From positions 930,001 through 994,000 of the forward strand of contig JADNRZ010000019.1 in assembly GCA_015501605.1 (NCBI GenBank): a stretch of 64,000 nucleotides of DNA, read 5' to 3'. Position numbers and translations under genes: made by a program. The notes under the pieces were generated by a model that searched no databases, had not been told where the DNA came from, and saw only the letters and a list, made by a program, of their open reading frames with translations. This stretch comes from Panaeolus papilionaceus. Its lineage: Eukaryota; Basidiomycota; Agaricomycetes; Agaricales. Shown piece after piece: positions 1 to 11,282 of this stretch (positions within the stretch are counted from its first letter, which is position 1; every line of letters begins with the position of its first letter).

Positions 1-1
1 T

Positions 2-1525
2 GTTCTGGAGAACAAGAAAATTACGCTGATAAAGCCACCCGTGAAAAAGTATATCTTCTGCCTCTTGGAAGGTCGATTCAAAAACGTCGTCCTGGAGCTC
101 TCCGAGGCTGAAAAGCTGCTGCGGAGTGATCTGACTACGAGTCAAACACGGGCTCGTGTGAAAACTCTCCAGGCGGCTAGGCAGCAATTGCAAAGTGAGA
201 TGCAGGAGTTTACTGCAGCTTCGCCATTTCTCAGCAAGGTCATAAAATGGTTTATGTAAGTAGAAATTGACCTTGAGAGTTTACCAGGCCAATACCTTTG
301 CTGATCGCGTTCCATTGAGCAGCGCATTTTTGACTGAGCCACCGCCAGAGGTATCTCCGCCAGGTCATGATCAAACAAGCCCTCCAGACGTACCCGACAA
401 GCCGCAAGATCCACAGACCGGGAATATACCAAAGCCGTAAACCATTTATCATTCTACCTGGTGTCAACTGTTGACGCCTTATTCGTAACCTTACAGTGCT
501 CCAGCAACAGATGACCAACAGCCAGACACCAGCAACTTCGCAGATGTCCTGAAGTGGTACATCCAGCGTCGCGAAGGGGATACAGGGGTCAACCGTGACA
601 TCGTGTTGCTGTACGTATTCTGTCCTTTACTGGGCTGTCAAATTCACGCGAGTTTTACACAGTATATTTGGGAGTACTGGTGTAGGGAAGACATCCGTAA
701 GTCGCGGTGGTACTGGCTATCAGGCACTTCCAATGAATGAACTCATGCGTTATTTGACAGTTCATACAATCATGCGTGAACTCGGATAGCCGCTTGCGTT
801 TCCAGGACATAGGACATCACGGCCTGGACGCAGGTACAAAGCAAGTCGGGAAAATCACGTTGGTTATTCCAGAAACTGGCGGAAATCTGATACTTGTGGA
901 TACACCAGGATTTGACGATTCAACGAGGGGTGACGCAGAAGTATTAACAGAAGTCGCCCGTTATCTCGAGGAGAGGCAAGTGACCGCTCGCTGACCGATT
1001 CTGATATCTAACACCCATCATACATATCGGGGACTGCACTGATCATTCAGCTATCGTGCGGGTCAACTCCTAGATGGTGTAATTTTCCTCCACAAAATAA
1101 CCGATATCCGTTTTGATGCGGGGCAAACAGCAACACTCAACTTATTTGGAAAGTTGTATGGCGATGATAGGTACGACAAAGTCGCTTTGGTTAGCACTAT
1201 GTGGAATGATATCCCACTATCGATACGGGCCACCTATGAAGCAAAAGAAGACGAAATCATGAGTACAGCGTGGCGACCATTCCTCGCACGGAGAAATGCG
1301 GCACTTGTTGCTCGATACGATTCATCGGGTGATGACGTAGGCCAGACAAGTGCTCGGAGCGTGATATCTGCTCTCCTACTCAACTCGAGAGAAGAAAAGC
1401 TGCGACTTCGACTGCAGAGGGAATTGGTCGATAAAAAGATGAACTTACCCGGCACGGAGGCAGGAAAGGCGGCATTTACATTACAAGAGTCCGTCAGGTA
1501 CTATTTAACACGGCTCGCATTGTAG
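2..1525 (+). CDS. Tandem (double-domain) AIG1/MMR_HSR1-like GTPase, 5' partial
   Basis: Exons: <2-255, 323-436, 497-610, 663-696, 761-975, 1051-1525 (402 codons in frame, ending TAG/TGA-type stop at 1523-1525). The window opens inside the coiled-coil tail of a first GTPase domain; after a Pro-rich linker a second GTPase follows. Visible motifs in the second domain are the P-loop GSTGVGKTS (split by an intron after the Ser), the G3 motif VDTPG, and a degenerate G4 region TMWND. Every exon junction is confirmed by residue-for-residue alignment with the paralogue at 11283-13712. One intron (976-1050) starts with GC instead of GT. The family binds GTP; a cellular role for the fungal members is not established. 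The upstream half lies outside the window, so the fusion of both domains in one gene is inferred from the intact paralogue. Confidence 0.75.
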
Positions 1526-2270
1526 TGTAGTCGTAACGAGCGCGCGAGATTTGATTAAGCGCAAGAAAATTTGTTGACAGACAGAAAGACAAATAGAGAC
1601 GAACAGAAGAGCGAGGTCGTCGAAAGAAACTAATTAGAAGCGCAACAAGAGGAAGAGATAGAAATTGATAGATAGAGGGGGTCAACGAGTGATGAAGTAC
1701 GGAGAGGGTCGAGAAGCGCGAGTGTGGGGAGTAGGCCGTAAAGGGAGGAGGTCACAAGTTCAGAGCCAGAACGAACGACTATGAGAACCAAGCAGGAAAT
1801 CGATGGACTCACAAGCAGCCGCCGAAGAAATCTAGCTTCGAAACATTTCTTCAACCAGCCCTCATCGACAAGGAGCAACTCTTTCAGAAAACCATTTCTG
1901 AGGAGCCGCGTACATAGGACCTATATCAGCCACTAAGGGTGGAGGATATAGAACGCCGAAGTTGCAGAGAGGAGAAAAGACGAAAAAATAAGTAAGGAAA
2001 CGACGTCCCTAAAATTTGGTTTATTCCTCAGAGTCGACACGGAAAGGAGGCTTGACTGGCGTAGGAACTTGAGCGGCGTGCAACGTTGCATCATGGAAGA
2101 AGCCAAGTAATAGAACGTTTTGGCAGAGCGAAGCATGTCTTCATGCCGTTATGGAGGGGTAATTTGAGAATTGGGATTGACTACCGCCCATCGCAGTCAA
2201 TTCTTCTTATGCCTTGGTTTGGTTCTCTCTGCTGATTTTTCAGTCATTGGCAAAGACCTAAGACGACCTC
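1526..2270. other. Intergenic, no supported gene
   Basis: Purine-rich sequence downstream of the GTPase gene. Short open frames occur on both strands, but none has splice-consistent homology. It may contain decayed sequence of the GTPase C-terminal coiled coil; I could not align it convincingly. Confidence 0.4.
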
Positions 2271-2280
2271 CAGGCAAACT

Positions 2281-2402
2281 CTGACAAATCCAGCTTACGA
2301 CCACAGTCGCTACTCGTGAGTATCCCTGTTCCTGAAATAGCAACTCTTTTCAATCCAAACCACCATCGCCTAGTTGTCACTATCCGAGCTTACCTATAAG
2401 TC
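2281..2402 (+). promoter_or_regulatory. Conserved pirin promoter block, copy 1
   Basis: About 120 bp, starting at CTGACAAATC and ending with the TATA-like TACCTATAAG (2391-2400), is shared with the regions upstream of pirin copies 2 and 3. The TATA-like element is only about 35 bp from the ATG, so either the transcript leader is very short or the element is not a TATA box. Conservation is seen directly; the promoter role is inferred from position. Confidence 0.5.
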
Positions 2403-2434
2403 ATGGAGACTAAGACAACCCACCAAGCTGTGTC

Positions 2435-3526
2435 ATGCTTTCCAAATCCCACATCTTGGTTCACATCGCCCTCTTGCCTGTCTATATAACCCTCGCTGTT
2501 TACCTCAATCTCGTTCCATCACCACTTCTTGATACTCTGGCTCCAGTCTTGCAACTCGCTCGTCATCGTCTACCCGTGCTCAATTTTATTCGTGCATCAT
2601 CAACGTCAGCAATAATGGCTCCTATGCAGTTTGTCCCTAGGAAGAGTGAGGAAAGGGGACATGCTGATCATGGATGGTTGAAGACATTTCATACGTTTTC
2701 ATTTGCCATGTACGTTTTTTCATCCCTCCCTCTGCTCTATACTGACCAATTCGGGTTCTAGGTACCAAGACCACAAACACGAACTTTTTGGTCCTCTGCG
2801 TGTCATTAATGAAGACCGTGTCGCTGCACATCGCGGTTTTGGTACACACTCTCATCGTGAATTTGAAATCTTTTCATACGTCGTCTCAGGCGAATTAGAA
2901 CAGTACGTTCCACCCCCCATGTCTCCCCCCGTGCACCGTCATACTCAACTCATCCCACTCACAGTAAAGACTCCATGGGCAACACCGAAATCCTCAAACG
3001 TGGTGCCCTCCAACTCACCTCTGCAGGCACCGGTATCTCCCACTCTGAAAAAGCCCATGGGTCTTCTCCTGTTCACTTCCTCCAAATCTGGTCGTTACCA
3101 CACACACCCCGGCTCACACCCAAGTACTACACGCGCCAGTTCAGCGACGGGGTGAAGAAGAATAAGTTTGTTAAGGTCGTCGCACCAGTTGAAGAAGAGG
3201 GGGTTAACACAGAGAGAGAAGGGGAGGGCCCTGCGCCTGTGATGAGTGCACTGACGATGTATGCAGCACTCATTGAGCCAGGTGTGAAGGTAGAGGTGAA
3301 GATGGGTGGACTGAAGGGATATGTGCATCTCATTCAGACGAGTGGGTATCGGGTCGGAGCTGCACAAGGGACGACAGTGAGGGTTGGGCAGGTTAAGGGA
3401 GCGAATGAGACGGTGTTGAGGGAGGGAGATGGGACGTATATTTTTGTTGGGGAGAGGGGGAATGTATTGAGAGTTGAGAACGACGGGGAGGGGGTTGCAG
3501 AAGTGGTGGTGTTTGATTTGGAGTGA
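2435..3526 (+). CDS. Pirin-family bicupin (YhhW-like), copy 1
   Basis: Exons 2435-2709, 2762-2902, 2965-3526; 325 aa. The core begins at about residue 70 ([13 protein letters not shown], then [20 protein letters not shown]), a pattern typical of YhhW-type pirins. The likely metal ligands are all present: His121 and His123 (THSHREFE), His165 and Glu167 (SHSE). Family members bind Fe(II) or similar metals; some show quercetin 2,3-dioxygenase activity and animal pirin is a nuclear cofactor, so the role here is unresolved. The first ~25 residues are hydrophobic and are not part of the pirin fold, which suggests a membrane anchor or organelle targeting; a start at Met65 would give a cytosolic form. 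It is the most intact of three copies together with the one at 9065. Introns use GTACGT donors. Confidence 0.88.
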
Positions 3527-4693
3527 GAGGTTGTTAATTTTTACTCTCGTTGCTCCTTTACTCCCTTGCTCGTTGTCACCACCGTCCTCAATTTCCATGT
3601 TCTTTCCTTGCCGGCGACATCTGTACACGCTTTTTTTGGTCATTTTTGTGTGCAGTTTTACTTCATTCTGACATTAATATTCAACCGTTCCATACTCGTG
3701 TAATATAGACAAAATACACATGTCTTGTAGCTGTGATTCATTTCTGTTGTATTTTTTTTTCTTTCGCGTCGTCTGCTCATACCTGGTTACTTCTCTGGCT
3801 GGTATACCCATCTTGTTGTGTTCTTACCTTGCTTTCTCTCTTATTTCTTATCCTCTCTGTCAAATCTCCTGTTGCTTTGTCTCCTCTTCCACTCCCTACG
3901 CTTGACGACTCGCACTCTCCACTTCTGGCTCCCCATCTCCCTGTCTCCTCCGCCCTCTTTCTCCCCCTCTGATTAATCTAAGGCACGTCAAACCTGGCAC
4001 GCTGCCGTTCATCACTCTATGCAACATGTCAATAAGTCTGTGTAGTGAGGTTCCTGCCGGTCATCCCTTGCTACCGCACTTGAGTTCAACGCCGCCTTCT
4101 TGGTTATTCTTATGATGATGCTAGTTCGGTACTCATTTCAATATTTTCGTATTTCTATTTTATTTTCCGCTCCTTCCTTCGCTTTTGGTCACTTGTGTTG
4201 TGGTCTACCTGTCTTGTCATATTCTCCTGCCGCCTCGATTTTCCGACCATGTACAGTAGTATGAATCCACCTTGTTCTCTTCACGCGCTCTCTTTATAAC
4301 CGGCCGTCTGGCCGTCTCCCCCCTCTCTCTAGTACTCTCGCCTGCCTATGATGACATCATAGAAAACACTGGGAAGAGAGTGAAACATTGGGCCAGGGCA
4401 GTGACTGTGAACGCCTTCAGACCTTAAGGTGAACATTATTGGTAGAAATGGAGAGACATGTACAGCAAGATTGTCAATCTACATATGTTAATGCATGCCC
4501 TTGGAACTCCAGCAAACTGGAGTTCGCCGAATGGATGATTGGACGACCCCAGCGTTGAAGGATTAGTTCACCTTTCACCTTTCAGATTTTTCAGGCTCGA
4601 GGTCTTTGCAATACAGAGGTAGTCGGCTTCATATGTGTTCATGCACACGAAAAATAAATTACACAAATTTAAATATCATATGGACAACTTTAT
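3527..4693. repeat. Pirin 3' flank, diverged copy; otherwise empty
   Basis: The stretch to about 4330 is pyrimidine-rich and recognisably similar to the 3' flanks of pirin copies 2 and 3 (shared segments around a GTAATATA element, the T-rich tract and the TCTCTCT-rich end), though far more diverged than those two are from each other. The remaining ~360 bp shows nothing I can support as a gene. Confidence 0.5.
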
Positions 4694-7548
4694 CTAATCA
4701 TCTATGTCGGAAGAAAAGCCTATCCAACCGCAGGGGCACAGCGTGGCCTTTACCTTTACAGCAATGGGTGGGGCGTTACCATTATAGTCAGATGCCAGAT
4801 ACGCTGCAAGCTCTGGGATACTTGGAATCAGGATCTGTCTGTAGGACTCTTTTCGTAGAAATGGGTACAGCCCTGATTGGGGCTGGAAGGGTTCTAAATT
4901 GCGGGTACATTCTCCTACAGCGAAGTCGAAAGGGGACACGACTATTGAGTCATGAGGGGGTTGGCGCGGATTGTAAAGATCTTTAAATATGGTTCTCGCA
5001 TTGAAATATGTATCGCTCATATTCTGAACAGCGGATTATTATTACTGAAAATGGTCCATAAAGAGGACAATCTCACCAAGAAGGCCCGAATGTGAGTGCG
5101 AAAGTCATCTGGAAGCATTTGCTCGCAATCCAGAGCATAAATCCAAATACTGAGTGGGGTGCCGGTTCCTCGAATAATCTGCCCTAGGATTTCTTTATCC
5201 CGAACTCGCTTCCACCACCTCGTTTCCTGTTCTCGAGGGGTCTTCCACCTAATGATGAAACGGTATAACTTGTATCAGTAAGGTTATCGGAGAGTTATGA
5301 AGGTGCTCTTAAATTTACCTGCTAGAATGTCGAAGCCCAGGCTCCACTGTCTTGAGGACTGTGAGCAATGCATCGTGCAGGAAGTTCATCGAGGGAATCG
5401 AGAGCAGCGTGATAAATGTTCTGCTGTCAAAGATCAGAGTCGTGCCTTTCTCCGACTTGACTGTCAGAACGAGAACAATATGACGGAGGTCACCAGGCCA
5501 GCGATGGTTAGCTAAAGCATTGTCACGACCATCTATTGTATATGTTGTCAAATATGACAAAAAATATAAGTATACATGGCACGTACAATTCGTCAATGTG
5601 CTCCCAGGAAGATAAGACGCCCAGCAGAGAAAGCGAGCGAATGAATCTGGGTGTTCAAGGTAGGGTTGTATATGTGGTTTGATCAATGCAGCAAGATGAC
5701 GAAGAAACATGTCTCCTGAATGCACCTGATACAAATGGTCAGATGGTAGTGGTAAATGAGAATATGGATCTCACATCTCGGACCCATTGAGTTAGCTGGA
5801 TGAAGCTGCCGAGTGATACTTTGGAGAGGAAGCGCTCAACGGATGCACGATACGACGAATTGGGAAAGTCGCAAAACTGCTCAACCTCTCGTTGAAAGTA
5901 TATCGAGATTGTGCGAAACGGGTAGCGCGATCTAAGAAAACCCAAGAGGCGCAGACAATAAGTCTGTGCACCAACGTAGCTTTCTTGACACAATTATGTG
6001 ACATGAGTGGGTGTCAGGGCCATGAAATTCTTATGATACACACCGTCGTGAAATACCCTCAATGCACACAACATAAAATGGGAATAGTAATGGTCCCTGT
6101 TGAGAAACCAAAATCCTGAGCGCAAGGGGTCCTCCAGAAATTCGGGAAACGAAGAATGATGAAACTTCAGGGGAGGTGTCAATGTAAACGTTAGGAGGGA
6201 TTCCAACTGCTGGAGACAATGACGCAGATCTTCAATGGAAATGGATATGATGGAAAGAATTCTGGAATGCGGTATGTTGAGAGGAAGAGGAAGGAACAAA
6301 GTGTAAAATGCCAAAATCCTTTTCACCATCTCATGATCATCGGTAGAGTTCAGAACCTGTGCATATAGGGCATCGATTATGGCAGTCGGTGCATTGGGGG
6401 CTCTCGCTTCGGCATCATGAGCGAAAAAAAGAAGTGAGACTAAACGCTTGTCGGGGCGATGATGTTGGGAGGCAATATACACCATCGCAGTAGCTGCATA
6501 GATAAACTGGCCCGATGAATGGTTGACAAGGATTGTAATTGCATCTACAGGTTTACCGGGGTTCCGAGGGTCCTGTACCACGTAGGGCCAGTTTGGAGGC
6601 AGAAGGTGTCGGTTAGGATGATCTCGTAGTATTTTGAGAAAGGTTTCTGTGACGAAAAGTCGGATATCGGCAGAAGGTCGATACGATGCGTTAAGTGTCA
6701 ATCGATTCGTCATCGACTCATACAGTTCCTGAGTGAACCAATTTTTGATGTGGTTTTCCGGTCGGCTGTGAATGAGAATTGAGAACGGGAGTACGTCCTG
6801 GGATAAAACAAGGCGATGAAGCAAATCCAGGACCCTGGTCTGCATGTCTTCCTTCCCCAATCCCTCATCGGAACCGCACTCATCTAATCCATCCACAATG
6901 ATGAGGTTCGGAAGCGTTGTAATATCGATATCGCGAACTTGTGATCGCATTCGTCGAAGGGGTTCCAAAATGAGCGCGTCTAGTTGTCGAGAGAGTGATT
7001 GTTGAAGAACAGAGGGGTCATGCTTGAGCTGGTCTTCGATATACTGGCGTACAAGGGGAATGGATAGGGCCATTTGATAAGTGAGTGTGGCTACAAAGCG
7101 CGTAGCATCGCTCCTCCCGGGCTGTCCTCTCCTAAACATGAACATGCCGACAAGTTTCTTGTTAGCTAATGCACGCTCTGCCATCGTTCTCGCAACAGCT
7201 GTCTTCCCTGACCCCATGGGTCCGTCAAGCCATGTAATCAGACGGTCAGCGTTGCCTTGCGCAGCCAGCCAGTTCTCTAGACGTTCCAGGAGGAGTGTTC
7301 GAGTACCAGGATAGCACTTCATTGGATCCACCTCATCAGAGTTGTCGTATGCTGCGACGCAGACCTGGTCATAAAGTAGCCGAAACGCTAGGATAAATAT
7401 TCATGTCAACGGTGCATCCGGGTGATGGATTAGAGTTAAATGTTAAATACGTACTATTAGCATCATGAGCCACGGTAGTGTGGACGATGTATGTGGGATG
7501 GTTGATGAGTATTCGTCCTCCTATACTCGGTATAGTAAGAGCACTCAT
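4694..7548 (-). CDS. NACHT-domain NTPase, NLR-like
   Basis: Exons on the minus strand: 7548-7455, 7387-6042, 5963-5775, 5725-5587, 5532-5319, 5248-5077, 5023-4694; 827 aa, in frame throughout. After a short N-terminus and the motif FRLLYDQVCVAA comes the NACHT region: Walker A GPMGSGKTA near residues 87-95, and Walker B LIIVDGLDEC near 193-202, as in the P-loop NTPase module of fungal NLR-like proteins. The C-terminal ~350 residues match the usual all-helical/unstructured tail of basidiomycete NACHT proteins, with no ankyrin, WD or TPR repeats seen. In one model a TAA (5994-5996) lies in frame; I place it in an intron, 6041-5964 (GTGTAT...CACAG). A 60-bp alternative, 6043-5984, also keeps frame. 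Fungal NLRs act in non-self recognition and regulated cell death; this gene's target is unknown. Confidence 0.8.
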
Positions 7549-8539
7549 AGTGCATGAGAGAAGTAAATTGGGGTCGTCTAGATCGTTTTCATTTTGCGAC
7601 CCTACTTAAGCACTATGTGCTAAGGCGGTGCTTGTATTTGCGGTAAGCACAATGCACTGCGTGTCACAGCTGGAGCTTGACACGCGTGGCCAGCACTTCT
7701 CAGAATCTGTCAGCCGTGAAATTTGACGTTCATGGGGCTATACCGATATGTGACAGACATAATATTAACTGTCCTAATCATGCATCGCGTTCAAATTGAG
7801 TTTTGTCATTTCGAATGGTACAATAGCTCACGTACTCCATAAGATAACAAATGGCATCGACACACAGCCTACCTAGGCCTCTTTTGCGGGTATATTGAAT
7901 ACCTAACCATGCACGAGGATGTGCAAGAGTGGCTGTCCTAACTTTAACGTCGCATGAATGAGTGCCTGTTATGACGACAAATTCACCGTTCGCCCTCAAA
8001 TGTGTCGTAAACATGCCCCAAGTCGCAAGTCGTAAGGTTATGACGATGGTCGTGGTATGAGTTCAAGAAGCAAATGATCTCCGTCGGAGTTTCGAACCAT
8101 CGACACGTGGGGAAACGACCTACTTGCACCCATCAATGATTCACCTCGACGTTCTGAATTCACCTCCAATTCATGCCTCCCTCGCAACCCCATCCCCATC
8201 TCCGCCACTTCCTCGTCATGTCTCAGCCTCACTCCATCTCATTCCCCTCACCCCCTGACCTAACCCATATGATTTCGAAACCCATGACTCAAGAGCTCCA
8301 TAAGACACTGAAATACTGACAAAAGGGGAGGGTGTGAAGAGGAAAATAGCAGAACGCAACTCAATTGTGTGCGGCCTTGAATTTGGAGAGGACGGTATGC
8401 CTGACATGGAGACGAAGGAGTATGTGCGAGAGATGGGGGAGAGGGAATGTAACGGTCAAGGGATAATGGGGAGTTTAACAAGGGAGAAGAGCAGGAACAA
8501 ATTGTGCAGCCAAAGGTTCCGCAGACATTCCTCAATAAG
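7549..8539. other. Intergenic, no supported gene
   Basis: Contains the upstream region of the NACHT gene, including pseudo-palindromic GC-rich stretches near 7640-7690. Some short open frames near 8040-8580 look proline/serine-rich but lack splice support, so I annotate nothing. Confidence 0.4.
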
Positions 8540-8583
8540 TAGTTCGATGCGTCAACACCTCATCTCAACTTCAATATAACCAC

Positions 8584-8715
8584 CTTCATTGCGTCGGTGA
8601 CCTACCAGAAGATGAAAAGCAGAGGGTGAAGATGTTTACCGTTGATATCGACGACTTTAAATCACCACCCAAAGACGTTCGAGTTCGAGTAGCTAGGACC
8701 TCGTTGCGTATTTGA
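8584..8715 (+). pseudogene. Relic exon of an unknown gene (PKDVRVRVA block)
   Basis: An open stretch of 44 codons on the plus strand contains PKDVRVRVA and ends in TGA. The block before pirin copy 3 (14517-14668) encodes the same peptide in frame with a similar upstream part (LHRVSEL against LHCVGDL). Amino-acid-level conservation suggests both descend from a coding exon. I do not recognise the family. Copy 3 ends at a good GTGAGT donor; copy 2 has lost it and stops. Confidence 0.35.
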
Positions 8716-8908
8716 ATGAGATCAAGTGGGTTTGGCGACAGACTCAGCCTACGGTGGAGTATTTTGAGAAAGACGTGAGTTGGTTTGAGTTGGTTCAAAT
8801 TATAATGCTGAGTTTAGGAATTATTCAGCTCTTGAAACCCAAGTCATGATTAATGCATGATTCTCTACTGATTATACGGCCAAAGGCCCAAGACAAGGCC
8901 CAAGGTAA

Positions 8909-9030
8909 CTGACAAATCAAGCTTACGACCACCGTGTCAGCTCGTGAGTGTCCCTGTTCCTGAAATAGCAACTCCCTTTTCAATCCAAACCACCATCGCC
9001 TAGTCATCGCTGTCTGAGCTTACCTATAAG
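8909..9030 (+). promoter_or_regulatory. Conserved pirin promoter block, copy 2
   Basis: Nearly identical to 14853-14974 and clearly similar to 2281-2402; it ends with the same TACCTATAAG element 34 bp before the ATG. Confidence 0.5.
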
Positions 9031-9064
9031 AAATGGCGACAACGAGCACCAGTCGAGCTCTGTC

Positions 9065-10170
9065 ATGCTTTCCAAATCCCATCTTCTGGTTCACATCGCC
9101 CTCTTGCCTCTGTATATAACGGTCGCTGTTTACCTCAATCTCATTCCATCACCATCACCACTATTTGGTACTCTGAATCTGGCTTCGTTTGTGCAACTCG
9201 CCCGTCATCGTATTCCTACTCAACTCCAAGCTCTTAACATCTTCCGTTCAACGTCAACGTCAGCTATGATGACTCCCATGCAGTTTGTTCCGAGGAAGAG
9301 TGAGGAGAGGGGACATGCTGATCATGGATGGTTGAAGACCTTTCATACGTTTTCGTTTGCCATGTGCGTTTTTTCATCCCTCCCTCTGCTCTATACTGAC
9401 CAAATTGGGTTCTAGGTACCAAGACCACAAACACGAACTCTTTGGTCCTCTCCGCGTCATTAATGAAGACCGTGTCGCTGCACATAGAGGTTTTGGAACG
9501 CACTCCCATCGTGAATTTGAAATCTTTTCCTATGTCGTCTCAGGCGAATTAGAACAGTACGTTCTTCTCCCCTCCTTTTATCACAATCAACTCATCTATC
9601 CTTAACAGCAAAGACTCCATGGGCAATACCGAAATCCTCAAGCGTGGCGCCCTCCAACTCACCTCTGCAGGCACCGGTATCTCCCACTCTGAAAAAGCCC
9701 ATGGGTCTTCTCCTGTTCACTTCCTCCAAATCTGGTCTCTACCACACACACCCCGGCTCACACCCAAGTACTACACGCGCCAGTTCAGCAACGAAGAGAA
9801 GCTGAACAAGTTCGTTAAAGTGGTTGCACCAGTGGGAGAAGAGGGCGTTAATACAGAGAGAGAAGGCGAGGGCCCTGCACCTGTGATGAGTGCACTGACG
9901 ATGTATGCGGCACTCGTTGAGCCAGGTGTGAAGGTAGAGGTGAAGATGGGTGGACTGAAGGGATATGTGCATCTCATTCAGACAAGTGGGTATCGGGTCG
10001 GAGCTGCGCAAGGGACGACAGTGAGGGTGCGACAGGTTAAGGGCGCAAATGAGACGGTGTTGAGGGAGGGAGATGGGACGTATGTGTTTGTTGGGGAGAG
10101 GGGGAATGTTTTGAGTGTTGAGAATGAGGGAGAGGGTGTTGCAGAAGTGGTGGTGTTTGATTTGGAGTGA
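9065..10170 (+). CDS. Pirin-family bicupin (YhhW-like), copy 2
   Basis: Exons 9065-9363, 9416-9556, 9609-10170; 333 aa. Same architecture as copy 1: a hydrophobic N-terminal segment, then the pirin core with metal ligands His129, His131, His173 and Glu175. It is eight residues longer than copy 1, all in the poorly conserved linker (residues ~30-65). The two introns fall at the same codons as in the other copies (within the ATG of FAMYQ and within the His of ELEHKD). The first donor is GTGCGT rather than GTACGT. The reading frame is intact to the end (VVVFDLE), so it is probably functional. It lies in a block duplicated at 14.5-17.0 kb. Confidence 0.88.
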
Positions 10171-11090
10171 GATGTTGGAGATATTTTATTTCGTCGCTGC
10201 TCCAATCCCTTGCTCGTTGTCACCACCATCCTCCATGTTCATACTTTGTCCTTGCCGACGCCCCATGTAGACGCTTTCTTGGTCATATTCGTCTACCATT
10301 TTACTTCATTTCGACAACAATATTCAACCTTTTCATGCTTGTGTAATATATATAAAATACACCATATTTGCTTTACCTGTGATTTATGTTGTATTTTTGC
10401 TTTTCCGGTCGTTATTTTGGTTGCTTTCTCCTTTCTTGGCCTGCCTGTCAAACCTCTCGTTGCTTTTCTTTTTTTCACTCACTACGTTTCACGACTCGCC
10501 CTCTCTACTTCTGGTCCCCCAAGTCGACCTCTTAATAGCCCATTCTCTCTGTCTCCTCCGTTATCCTTCTCCAACCATGTGGCATGGATCCACGTTGTTC
10601 TCTACACGCGCTCTTGATGTCTGTCTCCCCTCTCTCTGGCACTCTCGCTTGCCTGTGATGACTCCCTTGCCCGTATACTTCTCCCCTGTTTTGTCAGCCA
10701 GGCCCAGGTTGTGTCCCCCTATCACATCGTCCCCACCCGTTGTTGCTCTGCTTCGGCTCATTCTTCTCTCATGTATCACCCTTCCTCACGGTCTTGCTCG
10801 AGACTCCTGGTTGAGGATAGTCAGTGGTCGACTGTGGACGAGATGCCAGATGTATCACTGCTTAGTGGATTCGAATAAAGGGCTACCCTGAATTTAAACA
10901 TGACGCAGAATTCAGTTGCACGCCATACGCAGCTTCTTGAGGTCGAGGCCTGAGGCCTTGAGGAGCGATGACATCGGTCTCGTGTCCCATCTGGATCGGG
11001 CGCTTGATAGGAGCCGCGAAACACCTGACATGGAGCATGACACCAGTTGGCGCCTCGTTGGAAGACTAAATCAAGCGTGCCTCGCCATCT
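10171..11090. repeat. Pirin 3' flank, near-identical to 16121-17035
   Basis: By eye only about 15 substitutions separate the first ~720 bp of this flank from that of copy 3, fewer per base than in the coding exons. The open frames crossing it (a cysteine/phenylalanine-rich reading frame from about 10210) reflect its pyrimidine-rich composition. It also carries a conserved segment near 10900-11085 beginning TGACGCAGAATTC. Confidence 0.65.
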
Positions 11091-11282
11091 AGATAATGCT
11101 ATTGATGTTATCGACATGCCACGAGGAGGGTACAAAGGCATAGGAGTTGCGATGCTGAAGTTTCATTTCACTCTTTCCATTCTTTCGACCATCATCTACC
11201 CCGAGCATTGTAGTTGCCCATCGCTTTGCGCGAAATATCTCCTCACAGGCAACTGGCATTTTGGATATTTCCCTACCAGGAT

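Larger units (their letters stand above)
8540..11090. repeat. Duplicated pirin block, copy 2
   Basis: The block starts around 8540 (GTTCGATG...) and ends near 11090 (AAGCGTGCC), and matches about 14500-17035. It carries a relic exon, a promoter block, pirin copy 2 and ~900 bp of 3' flank. The spacing between the two blocks is about 5.95 kb. The 3' flank is nearly identical between the blocks, while the exons and 5' part are more diverged. Confidence 0.75.

Noticed and set aside
3095..3643. Antisense ORF over pirin exon 3, repeated in the other copies
   Set aside because: Shadow of a real conserved exon: His/Thr/Leu-rich composition and no splice sites or start context of its own.
8038..8579. 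Overlapping Pro/Ser- and charged-residue ORFs upstream of pirin copy 2
   Set aside because: Frames on both strands overlap, lack domains, and are not conserved in the block before copy 3.
10210..10891. Long plus-strand ORFs after pirin copies 2 and 3 (also 16160-16781)
   Set aside because: They are nearly identical only because the whole non-coding flank was recently copied; the Phe/Ser/Leu/Cys composition follows the pyrimidine-rich DNA, and overlapping frames are equally open.
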